Source: Oscillospiraceae bacterium (GTDB lineage: Bacteria; Bacillota; Clostridia; Oscillospirales; Ruminococcaceae). Taken from it: a stretch of DNA of 64,000 bases. The position numbers and the translations under genes were made by a program. A model generated the notes under the pieces. That model was not told the origin of the DNA. It did no database searches and saw only the letters and a list, made by a program, of their open reading frames with translations. The stretch is from NCBI GenBank assembly GCA_004555865.1, contig SFJO01000003.1:62001-126000 (forward strand), in the 5' to 3' direction. This document shows positions 17,120-26,572 of the stretch, in pieces (the first letter of the stretch is position 1; each line of letters starts with the position of its first letter).

Positions 17120-17833
17120 ATGCAGTATTCTTCCGTTACCGCGGCCCGCTTTCTCAGCCGCCCCAACCGGTTTGTCGCCCTGGTGGAGCAGGGCGGCCGG
17201 GTTCTGACTGTACATGTAAAAAACACTGGCCGCTGTGCGGAATTGCTCCAACCCGGCACAACGGTGTATCTGACACCCGGGCAGAACCCCGCCCGGAAAA
17301 CGTCCTTCGACCTGATTGCGGTGGAAAAGCCCACCTCCGCCGGGCTGCGGCTCATCAACATGGATTCCGCCGCCCCCAACGCTGCCGCCCGGGAATGGCT
17401 GGCCGCCGGCGGGCTGGGTGCCCTTACCGTATTAAAGCCCGAATACCGCCTGGGAGATTCCCGCTTTGATTTTTACGGCGAAGGGGCCTTTGGCCGGCTT
17501 CTGGTGGAGGTAAAGGGCTGCACGTTGGAAGAGGACGGGCTTGCCCGTTTTCCGGATGCCCCCACCCTACGCGGGCTGAAGCACGTGCAGGAGCTGACCG
17601 CTCTGGCCGCCCAGGGCGAGCACTGCGCCGTGCTGATTGTCATTCAGATGAAAGGCGTTCACACCTTTGCGCCCAACTGGAGCACCCAGCCTGCCTTTGG
17701 CCGGGCACTGGCCGCGGCCGAGGCCGCCGGGGTCCGCCTGATTGCCATGGACTGCCGCGTTGCACCCGACCACATGATTCTGGATCGGCCCGTTCCCATC
17801 GACCTGGCCCCGCCGCCGGGGCTTTCGCTTTAA
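17120..17833 (+). CDS. sfsA: SfsA family nuclease
   Basis: The 237-residue protein fits the SfsA family (about 230-240): an N-terminal OB-like part with FLSRPNRFVALV and VHVKNTGRCAELL, then a PD-(D/E)xK nuclease fold with RFDFY and LVEVKGCTLEEDG (Asp and Glu/Lys pair), and late PDHMILDRPVPI. SfsA was first described as a sugar-fermentation stimulator in E. coli and is now regarded as a nuclease; its cellular role here is unknown. The ATG at 17120 follows GAAAGGAACTCTG. Confidence 0.93.
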   Translation: MQYSSVTAARFLSRPNRFVALVEQGGRVLTVHVKNTGRCAELLQPGTTVYLTPGQNPARKTSFDLIAVEKPTSAGLRLINMDSAAPNAAAREWLAAGGLGALTVLKPEYRLGDSRFDFYGEGAFGRLLVEVKGCTLEEDGLARFPDAPTLRGLKHVQELTALAAQGEHCAVLIVIQMKGVHTFAPNWSTQPAFGRALAAAEAAGVRLIAMDCRVAPDHMILDRPVPIDLAPPPGLSL

Positions 17834-17842
17834 GAGTGCGAA

Positions 17843-17989
17843 TCAGCCCGCTGCCTGAATTTTCCGCTTTTTCTTGTAAAACGCGCCAGCCTCTGGCAAT
17901 ATAGAGGGAGAAGGCTGTGCAGTGCGGAACTCATCCGACTTTTTGCGAACCGCTTCGAGAATTGTTCCGTACTCACAATGCACCTTCAT
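17843..17989 (-). CDS. Doubtful 48-residue open frame
   Basis: On the minus strand an ATG at 17989 opens a 48-residue frame (MKVHCEYGTILEAVRKK...), basic and without a membrane segment. The frame continues upstream into the antisense of the next gene. There is no clear ribosome-binding site and I do not recognise it. It occupies most of the 208-base gap between sfsA and the AAA protease gene and may be chance. Confidence 0.2.
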   Translation of the reverse strand: MKVHCEYGTILEAVRKKSDEFRTAQPSPSILPEAGAFYKKKRKIQAAG

Positions 17990-18041
17990 CCCAAACCATT
18001 CTGCAGCCTTTTTGCTGAATCTATAAAAGGAGCTGATCTTT

Positions 18042-21000
18042 ATGGCTGATATCCGCAACGACGACCTGGAAGACATCCTGGCCGGTATGCTGGACGAACA
18101 GGACCGCAGCAACGGACGGCAGTCTCCCGCCGCCAAGCCGCCGGAGCTGCCCCGCCGGGGCGCGGCGGCGGCCCCCGCTGCTTCGGTTCCGGAGGGCGAA
18201 GACACCGAGCTGGCCGAGGCTCTCGCCGCTCTGTGGGGCGAGACGGAGGAACCCGGTTCCCAGCCGGAGCCTGCCGCACCCCGGCATACGCCCGCCGCGG
18301 GTGCCCCGAGTTTTGCCGTCCGGGCCCATGAACCTCAGCAGCCCGCACGCAGTGCCGCCTCCGCACAGGCCCACACGCCCCAGGCCAGCACCCTGATGGC
18401 CCTGACCGACAAGGTGCGCGCCATGCAGGAAACCCTTCTGGCCAAGGTTGCCGGGCAGGATCACGCCGTGTACGCCTTTGTGTCCGGTTACTTCCAGGCG
18501 CAGGCAATGGCCATGGCCGACCAGGGGCGTACCAAGCCTCTGGCCACGTTCCTGTTCACCGGCTCGCCCGGCGTAGGCAAGACCTACCTTGCCGAGCAGG
18601 CCGCCCAGCTGCTGGACCTGCCCTACCGCCGCTTTGACATGAGCGAATACTCCGACAAGGATGCCGGGCAGCTCTTTGCCGGTTCCAACAAGGTGTTCAA
18701 GGATTCCGCCCCCGGTCTCGTCACCGAGTTTGTGAGCAAGAACCCGCACTGTGTTCTTCTGTTCGATGAAATTGAAAAGGCCCACCTGAATGTGATCCAC
18801 CTGTTTCTGCAGATTCTGGACCGCGGTTTTCTGCGGGACAACCATACCAACCAGGAGGTTCCTTTCCGGGATGCGGTAATCATTCTCACCACCAACGCAG
18901 GCCGCCAGCTGTACAGTGACCCCACCCACCGCAATCTGGCGGACGTCTCCCGCAAGACCATCCTGAAGGCGCTGGCCGACGATGTGAGTGACGTCACCGG
19001 CGAGCCGGCGTTCCCGGCCGCCATTTGCTCCCGCTTTGCCAGCGGCAACGTGATTCTGTTCAACCACCTGGAGGCCCAGCACCTGTACAGCATTGTGCGC
19101 GACCGGATCGAAACCGCCCGCCACCAGCTGGAGGCCGCCTATCACCTCTCCATCGAGGTGGACAGCGCCGTAATGGCCACCGTGCTCTTCGCCGAGGGCG
19201 GCCTGGCGGATGCCCGCACTGTTTCGGCCCGGGCCGAGCATTTTCTCCTGGGCGAGCTGTTTGAGCTGATGCGTCTGATGGCGGAGCACGGGCAGGAGTC
19301 TGACCGTCTGCGCACGGTCCGCTTCTCCGTGGATATGGGCGACGACCCCGCCATCCGCTCTCTGTACGGCAGCGGGCGCGAGGCGGAAATGCTGCTGTTC
19401 ACCCAGTTGCTGCCGGAGGGCAACCACCGCTTCCCCCATGTGCTGGCCCATGTGTTCCACCGCCCCGAACCCGCCCTGGCCCTGCTGAAAGAGCGGGACA
19501 TTTTGGCCGTGTTTGTGGAGCCGACCCATGGCGACGAGCCTTACCTAAATCTGGAGGACATGGACTCGCCCGCACTCACCTTCTTCAATCAGGTGCATGA
19601 GCGCTTCCCTCAGGTGCCGCTGTACCTGCTGCAAACGCCGGATGCCCGCATCAGCAAGGAGGAACGCCTTTCCTTTGCCCGCCGGGGCTGCCGTAAGGTG
19701 TTCTCCACCGCCGGGGCAGGCCTGCCCGCCATTCTGCACACGGCGTACCTCAACACTCAGCGCCAGCTCAGCATGAACGAGCTGGCCCGCAGCAATCAGG
19801 TCATCACCTTTGAAACCGCCCAGACGCTGGAAGCAGATGGCCAGACCGCCCACATCCAGCTGTTCCGGCTGCGGCGCAAGCGCGCGGTGCAGGCGCAGGA
19901 CACCCAGAAGCTGCTCAGCGATGTTTCCCGCCCGGATGTGCGCTTTGCGGACGTGATCGGTGCGGCTGACGCCAAAGAGGAGCTTCGGTTCTTCGCCGAT
20001 TACCTGACCAGCCCCCGCAAATACAGCGCCGCCGGCCTGCGCGCCCCCAAGGGCCTGCTGCTGTACGGCCCGCCGGGCACCGGCAAAACCATGCTGGCCA
20101 AGGCCATGGCCGGCGAAACTGGCATGGCCTTCCTCGCGGCGGAAGGCGGTCAGTTCCTTCAGAAGTACGTGGGCGAAGGCCCGCAGGCCGTGCACGAGCT
20201 GTTCCAGACCGCCCGCCGCTATGCCCCGTCGATTCTGTTCATTGACGAGATCGACGCCATTGCCCGCCCCCGCACCGGCGACGACACGCAGCACACCGGC
20301 AAGGATGTTCTGAACGCGCTGCTCACCGAGATGGACGGCTTCCGCAGCGATAACTCCCAGCTGGTGTTCGTCATCGCCGCCACCAACTTCGGCGTAGACG
20401 GCGGCCCCGACTCGCTGGACACCGCCCTGGTGCGCCGCTTTGACCGGGCGGTTTTGGTGGAACTTCCCTCCCAGAGTGAGCGGCTGCAGTTTCTGGAGCG
20501 CGCGCGGGGCAAGAACCCCGCCCTGGCGCTGAGCGACAGCGCCCTGCGCAGCATGGCCTCCCGCACCCCGGGCATGAGCCTTGCCAACCTGGATTCGGTA
20601 ATCGCGCTGGCCCTGCGCACCGCGCTGCGCCAGAACCGGGCCGCTGTGGACGATGCCCTGTTTGCCGAAGCGCTGGACACGTTCCAGGCCGGCAAAGAAA
20701 AGCAGTGGAGCCCGGATGAATTGCTGCGCACGGCCCGCCACGAGGCCGGCCACGCCTACGTGTGCTGGCAGGGCGGCGGCGAGCCGAATTACCTGACCAT
20801 CGTGGCCCGCAGCGGTTACGGCGGCTACATGCAGCAGGCCAGCCAGGAAGAAAAAGGCTCTTATTCCCGCGAGGAACTGCGGGCCCGCATCCGCACCTGC
20901 CTGGCAGGCCGCGCGGCCGAAATCGCCTATTACGGCGAGGAGGCCGGCCTGACCACCGGCGCCAGCGGCGATTTGAAGAACGCCACCCGCCTGGCCCGCA

Positions 21001-21248
21001 ATATGCTGACCACCTACGGAATGGACGATCAGTTCGGCCTTGCCAGCCTGTCCGGCAAAGAGCTGGGCGGCCCGCTCGGCGAAAAGCTGTACAATCAGGT
21101 GAACGCCATGCTCACCCAGGAGCTGGCCAACACGGTGGAGATCATCCGCAAAGGGATGCCCACCATGGACCGCCTGGTGAACGCCCTGATGCAGGAAAGC
21201 CACATGGATGGCCCCCGCATGAAGGAGATCTTCGAAGGGCGCAGCTGA
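18042..21248 (+). CDS. Soluble double-AAA+ metalloprotease: Clp-type AAA, pseudo-receiver-like middle, FtsH-type AAA + M41
   Basis: The 1068-residue protein is built of: a disordered Pro/Ala/Glu-rich N-terminus (1-115) with DLEDILAGMLDEQ and ELAEALAALWGE; a Clp/Hsp100-type AAA+ domain (about 125-420; Walker A GSPGVGKT at 174-181, Walker B VLLFDEIEKA at 238-247, sensor LTTNAG); a middle part (about 440-570) whose AVFVEP strand, FPQVPLYLL and ARRGCRKVF recall a receiver domain without the Asp; an FtsH-type AAA+ domain (about 632-880; GPPGTGKT, ILFIDEIDA, LVRRFDR); and an M41 zinc protease with HEAGH (900-904) and SGDLKNAT for the third ligand. Unlike FtsH it has no membrane helices. I infer an ATP-driven cytosolic protease; substrates are unknown. 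RBS AAAAGGAG. It is monocistronic. Confidence 0.85.
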   Translation: MADIRNDDLEDILAGMLDEQDRSNGRQSPAAKPPELPRRGAAAAPAASVPEGEDTELAEALAALWGETEEPGSQPEPAAPRHTPAAGAPSFAVRAHEPQQPARSAASAQAHTPQASTLMALTDKVRAMQETLLAKVAGQDHAVYAFVSGYFQAQAMAMADQGRTKPLATFLFTGSPGVGKTYLAEQAAQLLDLPYRRFDMSEYSDKDAGQLFAGSNKVFKDSAPGLVTEFVSKNPHCVLLFDEIEKAHLNVIHLFLQILDRGFLRDNHTNQEVPFRDAVIILTTNAGRQLYSDPTHRNLADVSRKTILKALADDVSDVTGEPAFPAAICSRFASGNVILFNHLEAQHLYSIVRDRIETARHQLEAAYHLSIEVDSAVMATVLFAEGGLADARTVSARAEHFLLGELFELMRLMAEHGQESDRLRTVRFSVDMGDDPAIRSLYGSGREAEMLLFTQLLPEGNHRFPHVLAHVFHRPEPALALLKERDILAVFVEPTHGDEPYLNLEDMDSPALTFFNQVHERFPQVPLYLLQTPDARISKEERLSFARRGCRKVFSTAGAGLPAILHTAYLNTQRQLSMNELARSNQVITFETAQTLEADGQTAHIQLFRLRRKRAVQAQDTQKLLSDVSRPDVRFADVIGAADAKEELRFFADYLTSPRKYSAAGLRAPKGLLLYGPPGTGKTMLAKAMAGETGMAFLAAEGGQFLQKYVGEGPQAVHELFQTARRYAPSILFIDEIDAIARPRTGDDTQHTGKDVLNALLTEMDGFRSDNSQLVFVIAATNFGVDGGPDSLDTALVRRFDRAVLVELPSQSERLQFLERARGKNPALALSDSALRSMASRTPGMSLANLDSVIALALRTALRQNRAAVDDALFAEALDTFQAGKEKQWSPDELLRTARHEAGHAYVCWQGGGEPNYLTIVARSGYGGYMQQASQEEKGSYSREELRARIRTCLAGRAAEIAYYGEEAGLTTGASGDLKNATRLARNMLTTYGMDDQFGLASLSGKELGGPLGEKLYNQVNAMLTQELANTVEIIRKGMPTMDRLVNALMQESHMDGPRMKEIFEGRS

Positions 21249-21321
21249 TTTCCTTGGCGTTTTGAAATGCAGCGCCCACCCGGTGCAGCCCGGGGCAAGG
21301 CAGCTGCACGAGCGCAAACAG

Positions 21322-21369
21322 AAAAAGAGTGTCTCACATGCTGGGTTCGGCGGTGAGACACTCTTTTTT
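21322..21369. terminator. Bidirectional terminator
   Basis: GAGTGTCTCAC and GTGAGACACTC with A-run before and T-run after, between the convergent AAA protease and TetR genes. Confidence 0.85.
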
Positions 21370-21397
21370 GTTGTGATTTTGTTATGGCATCGTTCGG

Positions 21398-22000
21398 TCA
21401 GTGCCGCGGGGCCAGTGCCCGGTGCAGCCCCTCGCTGACCGAGGCACTCAGCCGATCCAGCCCGGCCTCGTTCATGTGGCGGGCATGGCAGGCCACAGCA
21501 AAGCCGATGAGGGCGCTCTGCAGAATGTCGCAGCACACTTCTTTCGAGAGTGCGGGGTCCACCTGATTTTCCAAGCGGCCCTGTTCGGCAATCCGCTGAA
21601 AATATTCTTGCATTTGTTTCTTTGCCTGAATGACCCATTGGTGCTGTTCCGGGGCGTTCATCTGGTAGTATCGGCCCAGGGCGCAGTAGGCCTCCATGCG
21701 GCAGGTCATCACCTCCCGCAGATAGCCCAGGCTTGCGGAAAGCATTTCGTCGTAGCCGTCCGCCTTCGCCATCAGGGCACCGATCTGCTCCAGTTCCCGG
21801 TTCATGCACCAGCGGCCCGCTTCGTTCAAAATGTCCTCTTTGGACTTGAAGTGTTCATAAAGCGAGCCCTTGCCCATTCCGGCCGCGTCCGCAATTTCCT
21901 GCACGCGAACCGTGTTCAGGTCTCGGCCCTGGCGCGCCAGAGCATACACCCCTTCAAAAATGGCAAGCTGCTGGGGCGAATAGTCTCTCTGCATCTCCAT
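21398..22000 (-). CDS. TetR/AcrR family repressor of the RND exporter
   Basis: The 200-residue protein has a TetR N-terminal helix-turn-helix (about residues 10-57; VRVQEIADAAGMGKGSLYEHFKSKEDIL) and an all-helical ligand-binding C-terminus. It starts four bases after the RND gene ends, so both are one operon and the regulator is made from the promoter it controls. A 24-bp palindrome overlaps the transcription start of that operon at 26294-26317 and is the likely operator. The ligand is unknown; substrates of the pump are the obvious guess. Confidence 0.92.
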   Translation of the reverse strand: MEMQRDYSPQQLAIFEGVYALARQGRDLNTVRVQEIADAAGMGKGSLYEHFKSKEDILNEAGRWCMNRELEQIGALMAKADGYDEMLSASLGYLREVMTCRMEAYCALGRYYQMNAPEQHQWVIQAKKQMQEYFQRIAEQGRLENQVDPALSKEVCCDILQSALIGFAVACHARHMNEAGLDRLSASVSEGLHRALAPRH

Positions 22001-22003
22001 GAC

Positions 22004-25000
22004 TTACACCTCATCGGCGGCCGAGCCGGGCAGCTGGCGGCGCTTCATCTCCTCCATGTATTCGGCGGCATCGTCGGGCACATCGTCCAGATCGTCGCTG
22101 CCGGTATCCACCACCTTGGGCGCACGGCGGAAGATGACGTCGTACATCACGGGCACAATAAACAGGGTCATCAGCGTGGCATAGGTCAGGCCGCCGATGA
22201 TCACCAGCGCCATATCCTTGCCCAGGGCGCTGCCTGCATCGTTGCTAAACAGCATGGTACACATGGCCAGAATGGTGGTGAGGGCCGTCATCAGAATGGG
22301 CCGCATACGGGTACGGCCGGTGGCCACCAGCGCGGTGGTTTTATCCAGGCCGCCCTGCCACAGCTGGTTGGCGTAGTCCACAAACACAATGCCGTTGTTT
22401 ACCACCACGCCGGACAGCACCAGGAAGCCCATCATGCTGACCATACTCAGCGCCGTACCGGTGAGGGACAGCGCCAGCAGGCCGCCGGTAAAAGCCAGCG
22501 GAATGGTAAAGATCACGATAAACGGTCCAATCAGGTTCTGGAACTGCGCCACCATGACCAGATACACGAACAGCAGGGCCAGCGCGATCATCTGCACCAT
22601 CTGGGTCATCATATCCGCTACGTTGGTGCTCTCGCCGCCGATGGACACGGTCACGCCGTCGGGGGCCTGGTAATCGGCCAGCAGGGTTTCCACCTGACGG
22701 CTGAGCAGCGTGGTGTTGTAGCCCTCCGCCGTGGTGGCCGTCACGCTCATTTTGCGGGTCTGGTTTTCACGGCTGATGGAGGCCACGCTGGTGCCGTCCT
22801 GCCGGGTGGCAAACTCGCTGAGCTTGTGATGCTCGGTGTAGGTGGAGCCGTCGTCCTCGTCGGTCTTGCTCACCTTGAAGTCATAATCCATCAGGTTGGC
22901 CAGCGTCAGCGGGTCGTCCTCATCCACCAGCACCACATCCATATCAGTGCCGTTGATGCTCACGCTGGTGGATGTGGTCTCGGTGGTCAGGGCTGCGCTC
23001 AGCTCCTGATAGATCTGCGCCACGGTCAGGCCCTGGCGCATGGCAGCATCCCGATCGATGACCAGATGAATCAGCGCATCGCCATCCTCCTGGCCGTTGC
23101 TGATCTCTTCAAAGCCCTCCACCTGGCCCAGCAGGGCCATCACGTCCTCGCTGGCGCTCAGCAGATCGTCCAGATCCTTGCCGTACAGGTCCACTTCCAT
23201 GCCGCTGCTCATCATGGAGCTCATGTCCATAGCGCCGGACGTGGAGACCTCCACCTCGCAGCCCATATCCCGGGTGTTGTCGGTGATGGCCTGGCTGATT
23301 TCGTCAATGCGGGAGCTTTCTTCGTCGCTCAGCATAATATAGTAGCTGTAATCGGTGTAGTCGTCCGAGACGGCCGCACCCATGCTGCCCAGCATACCGC
23401 CGGCCGACGAGGCGGACATGGCACCCACGGTGTCCACGCCGTCCACGGCCAGAATGCGGTCCATCACTTCATCGGCCTTGGCATAGGCGGTGTCCTTGTC
23501 CACGCCCTCGTCCATGGTAACGGTCACCGAGATCTGGTTGCCGCTCACGTCGGGCATCATCACCATGCCCATGCGGGTGGCGGACCAGGCCGCCGCACCC
23601 AGCAGCGCCACCGCCAGAACCAGCGGCACCACCTTGTGCTTCAGGCACTGGCGCAGAATTTTTTCGTAGCCATCCAGCATTTTGTCGAACCAGGGGTGTT
23701 TCTTCTGCTCCGACTTTTTCAGCACGGTCACGCTCATGCAGGGCACAACCGTCAGGGCTACAATCAGGCTGGCCAGCAGGCTGTATGCAATGGTCAGGGC
23801 CATGTCCGTGAGCAGTTCTCGGGTCAGGCCGCTGGTAAACACCATGGGCAGGAACACACAGATGGTGGTGATGGTGGAAGCCGTGACCGCGCTGGTCACC
23901 TGCTTTGCGCCCTGCACCGCCGCCCGGGCCGCCGGTACCCCGCGGCCCCGCAGACGGTAGATGTTCTCGATGACGACCACCGAGTTATCCACCAGCATAC
24001 CCACGCCAAGCGCCAGGCCGGACAGCGAGATCATATTCAGCGTCACGCCGCTGAAGTACATCAGCACAATGGCCGCCATCACGCTGAAGGGAATGCTGAA
24101 GGCCACTACGATGGTGGGCTTTACGTCCTTCAGGAAGAAGGCCAGCACGACCACCGCCAGCAATGCACCCCAGATCAGGTTGCTCAGAACGCTGTTCACG
24201 ATCAGCTTGATGTAATCGCCCTGATCCATCAGCGGCGTGATGTGCAGACCGGGGTATTTTTCCTCCAGCTGTGCAATGGCTTTGTTGCAGGTCTTGGAAA
24301 CCTCGCTGGTACCCGCGGTGGAGCCCTTGAAGATGGACAGCACCACTGCGTCGTTGCCGTTTACCTTGGCGTAGGCATCGCCCGCATTGTCGATCACGGT
24401 CAGCGTGGCCACATCGCCCAGGCGCACATCGCCGATGCCGTCAATACTGCACAGCAGAATGCCCTCCAGCTCATCCACGCTCTTAAAATCTTCGCCCACG
24501 CGCAGCAGCCACTGGTTGTCGCTGCCGTCTCCGGCCTTGATGTAACCGGCCGGCATATCAAAGTTCTGCGCCGTGATCATGCCGGACAGGGTGCTCATGT
24601 TCAGCAGGCTGTCCAGATTGGCATTTTCCAGCGCCTCTTTGCGGGATTTTTCGTAGTTGTCGTAGGCATCGTTCAGCTGATCGAAGCCATCGTCGATCTG
24701 GTCCTGCGCACTGTCCAGCTGATCCTTGGCGGAATCCAGCTGGCTCTGGGCGTAGCTGAGCTGCGCGTCGCCGCTGCCGAAGCCCGCGGCTGCCTGCAGC
24801 TTGCCCGCCTCAATCTGCTTATACAGCTCAGGAATCTGCTCCGCGCTCATGCCGGTGGCAGCCTCCACCTGCTGGAAGGTCAGGTTCAGCACGGCCAGCC
24901 GCTGCTCGATCTCCTGCGCGCGGGCGGTCATGGCCGCATCGTCGCCGCCGTAGGCATTGGCGGCCGCAGCGGCCGTGCGGTACAGGTTGGCCAGGTCGGC

Positions 25001-26218
25001 ACCGGTGGCAAGGGTGCCGCCCATCGCGCCGTTCAGCTGCTGGAACACGCTGTTGCCCGCGCAGTCCTCGGCGCTCATGGCGGAAACCACCGCCAGCGCC
25101 TCGTCAAAGCTCATCTGCAGGTTGATGGAGGGATCTGCCGCCAGCGCTGCCCCATAGGCAGCAGCCGCCTGCTCATAGCCGGTATCTCCCTCGTGCAGCT
25201 GCCCGGTGCAGAAGGCGGCCGCCAGTTTGCCCGCCGTTTCTGCATCCATGCCCTGGGCCACCAGCTGAGCCGCCGTGGCCTGAATGGCCGCGGGGGTACG
25301 CTGCGCCATGGCAATTCCGGAGATCGCCTGCTTCAGGGTATTCGCCTGCTGGCCGGCCTTCAGCAGCTGCTGCTCGGTCTGCAGGCTCTGACGCTCATTC
25401 AGCTGCTCCACCAGGGCACTCAGCTGATAGCCGCTGTCCACCAGCGTCTGGTAGGTCTTTTTGGCGCTGTCCGTCAGCTCATTCTTGCCGTCGTCCAGCT
25501 CCTGCTGACCGTCCAGCAGGTCATTCTTGCCATCGGTCAGGTCCTGCTGGCTGTCCACCAGCTTCTGATAGGCATCGTCCAGTTCCTGCTTGGCGTCGGC
25601 CAGCTTGCTGCTCACCTTCACCAGCATCTTGTCGTTCACCTGGTCGATCTTGGTCTGGTTCAGGCGCACTTCCACCTGCCGCTCCACCATGCCCACGGTG
25701 GAAACGCTGGCCACGCCGCTCTGGCGCTCCAGATAAGGCAGCAGTTCCTCCTCGGCAAAGCTGCTCAGGTCGTAGATGTCTTTGCCGTCGTAGGAAGCGC
25801 TCACATACATGGTGGCCATCATGTCGGGGGTGATCTCCATAATGGAGGGAGTCCCCGCCAGGTCCGGCAATTGGCCCGCCACCTGGTCCACCGCACTGGA
25901 AACCTTGACCATGGCGCTGTCCATGTTGGTATCCTCATCGAATTCCAGCATGACCATGCTGTAGTTTTCGGCGCTGGTGCTGGTCACGTTCTCCACACCC
26001 GTCACGGTGCCGAGGGCGCTCTCCAGCGGCGCGGTCACGCTGCTTTCCACCTTTTCCGGAGAAGCACCGGGGTAGGTGGTCACCACCATCAGGTACGGCA
26101 GGTTGATGCTGGGCAGCAGGTCCGTGGTCATCTTGGTAAAGCTCACGAAACCCAGCACCAGAACCAGCACCACGGCAACCAGTACCGTGTATGGCTTCTT
26201 TACGCTGTATTTTGACAT
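22004..26218 (-). CDS. RND superfamily efflux transporter with coiled-coil insertion
   Basis: The 1404-residue transporter has the AcrB/SwrC order: an N-terminal helix, a first extracytoplasmic loop starting with PSINLPYLMVVTTYPGASPEKVE, a six-helix block with GMLVDNSVVVIENIYR, then the second half with FVYLVMVAQFQNLIGPF and VNNGIVFVDYANQL. It is about 350 residues longer than AcrB because residues about 220-530 hold an insertion rich in Gln/Asp/Leu heptads (repeats such as DSQQDLTDGKNDLLDGQ), predicted as coiled coils. No adaptor or outer-membrane gene is near, as expected for a single-membrane cell. It begins the operon with tetR. Likely drug, bile-acid or lipid export. Confidence 0.92.
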   Translation of the reverse strand: MSKYSVKKPYTVLVAVVLVLVLGFVSFTKMTTDLLPSINLPYLMVVTTYPGASPEKVESSVTAPLESALGTVTGVENVTSTSAENYSMVMLEFDEDTNMDSAMVKVSSAVDQVAGQLPDLAGTPSIMEITPDMMATMYVSASYDGKDIYDLSSFAEEELLPYLERQSGVASVSTVGMVERQVEVRLNQTKIDQVNDKMLVKVSSKLADAKQELDDAYQKLVDSQQDLTDGKNDLLDGQQELDDGKNELTDSAKKTYQTLVDSGYQLSALVEQLNERQSLQTEQQLLKAGQQANTLKQAISGIAMAQRTPAAIQATAAQLVAQGMDAETAGKLAAAFCTGQLHEGDTGYEQAAAAYGAALAADPSINLQMSFDEALAVVSAMSAEDCAGNSVFQQLNGAMGGTLATGADLANLYRTAAAAANAYGGDDAAMTARAQEIEQRLAVLNLTFQQVEAATGMSAEQIPELYKQIEAGKLQAAAGFGSGDAQLSYAQSQLDSAKDQLDSAQDQIDDGFDQLNDAYDNYEKSRKEALENANLDSLLNMSTLSGMITAQNFDMPAGYIKAGDGSDNQWLLRVGEDFKSVDELEGILLCSIDGIGDVRLGDVATLTVIDNAGDAYAKVNGNDAVVLSIFKGSTAGTSEVSKTCNKAIAQLEEKYPGLHITPLMDQGDYIKLIVNSVLSNLIWGALLAVVVLAFFLKDVKPTIVVAFSIPFSVMAAIVLMYFSGVTLNMISLSGLALGVGMLVDNSVVVIENIYRLRGRGVPAARAAVQGAKQVTSAVTASTITTICVFLPMVFTSGLTRELLTDMALTIAYSLLASLIVALTVVPCMSVTVLKKSEQKKHPWFDKMLDGYEKILRQCLKHKVVPLVLAVALLGAAAWSATRMGMVMMPDVSGNQISVTVTMDEGVDKDTAYAKADEVMDRILAVDGVDTVGAMSASSAGGMLGSMGAAVSDDYTDYSYYIMLSDEESSRIDEISQAITDNTRDMGCEVEVSTSGAMDMSSMMSSGMEVDLYGKDLDDLLSASEDVMALLGQVEGFEEISNGQEDGDALIHLVIDRDAAMRQGLTVAQIYQELSAALTTETTSTSVSINGTDMDVVLVDEDDPLTLANLMDYDFKVSKTDEDDGSTYTEHHKLSEFATRQDGTSVASISRENQTRKMSVTATTAEGYNTTLLSRQVETLLADYQAPDGVTVSIGGESTNVADMMTQMVQMIALALLFVYLVMVAQFQNLIGPFIVIFTIPLAFTGGLLALSLTGTALSMVSMMGFLVLSGVVVNNGIVFVDYANQLWQGGLDKTTALVATGRTRMRPILMTALTTILAMCTMLFSNDAGSALGKDMALVIIGGLTYATLMTLFIVPVMYDVIFRRAPKVVDTGSDDLDDVPDDAAEYMEEMKRRQLPGSAADEV

Positions 26219-26293
26219 AATTTTCTCCTTTGCCCGAATGTGTACCGCCGGGCCGCACTGTAACGCACCGGACCTTTCCCTCCTCCGGAACGG

Positions 26294-26317
26294 TTCCGAC
26301 CGACCAGTCGGTCGGAA
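26294..26317. promoter_or_regulatory. TetR operator palindrome
   Basis: TTCCGACCGAC and GTCGGTCGGAA are perfect 11-bp inverted arms separated by CA. The site starts just after the predicted transcription start, so binding would block the RND-tetR operon. The rest of the 354-base gap (26357-26572) shows no gene. Confidence 0.8.
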
Positions 26318-26327
26318 GGCGTGTTTC

Positions 26328-26356
26328 AGTATAGCACGCTACCTTCATCAATGCAA
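26328..26356 (-). promoter_or_regulatory. Promoter of the RND-tetR operon
   Basis: On the minus strand TTGCAT (26356-26351), 17 bases, TATACT (26333-26328). Confidence 0.7.
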
Positions 26357-26572
26357 TCAAAAAAGCGTAAACAAATTGTGAAGGCCCGTTCCGCACTTGC
26401 CAAAGCCCGGTGTTTCGCGGTAATATCAATAAGTATAGAAGATGTATGAAGAAGGAACGGCATCGGTCAATTTCGCAAGCCCGGAACGCCTGTTTTCTCC
26501 TTCGCCGTGTGCCGTTTCCGGCCGGCGCACCACGGCCCGATTCTCCATGCCGAAAAACCAGGAGTGTATTGT

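Noticed and set aside
19545..21809. Open frame of 754 codons on the minus strand opposite the AAA protease
   Set aside because: It crosses the terminator at 21322-21369 and shows no family motif; antisense artefact.
21401..26215. Open frame of 1604 codons on the plus strand
   Set aside because: It is the antisense of the RND gene. The high G+C at third codon positions removes stops on the opposite strand; the sequence is His/Gln/Arg-rich without recognisable domains.
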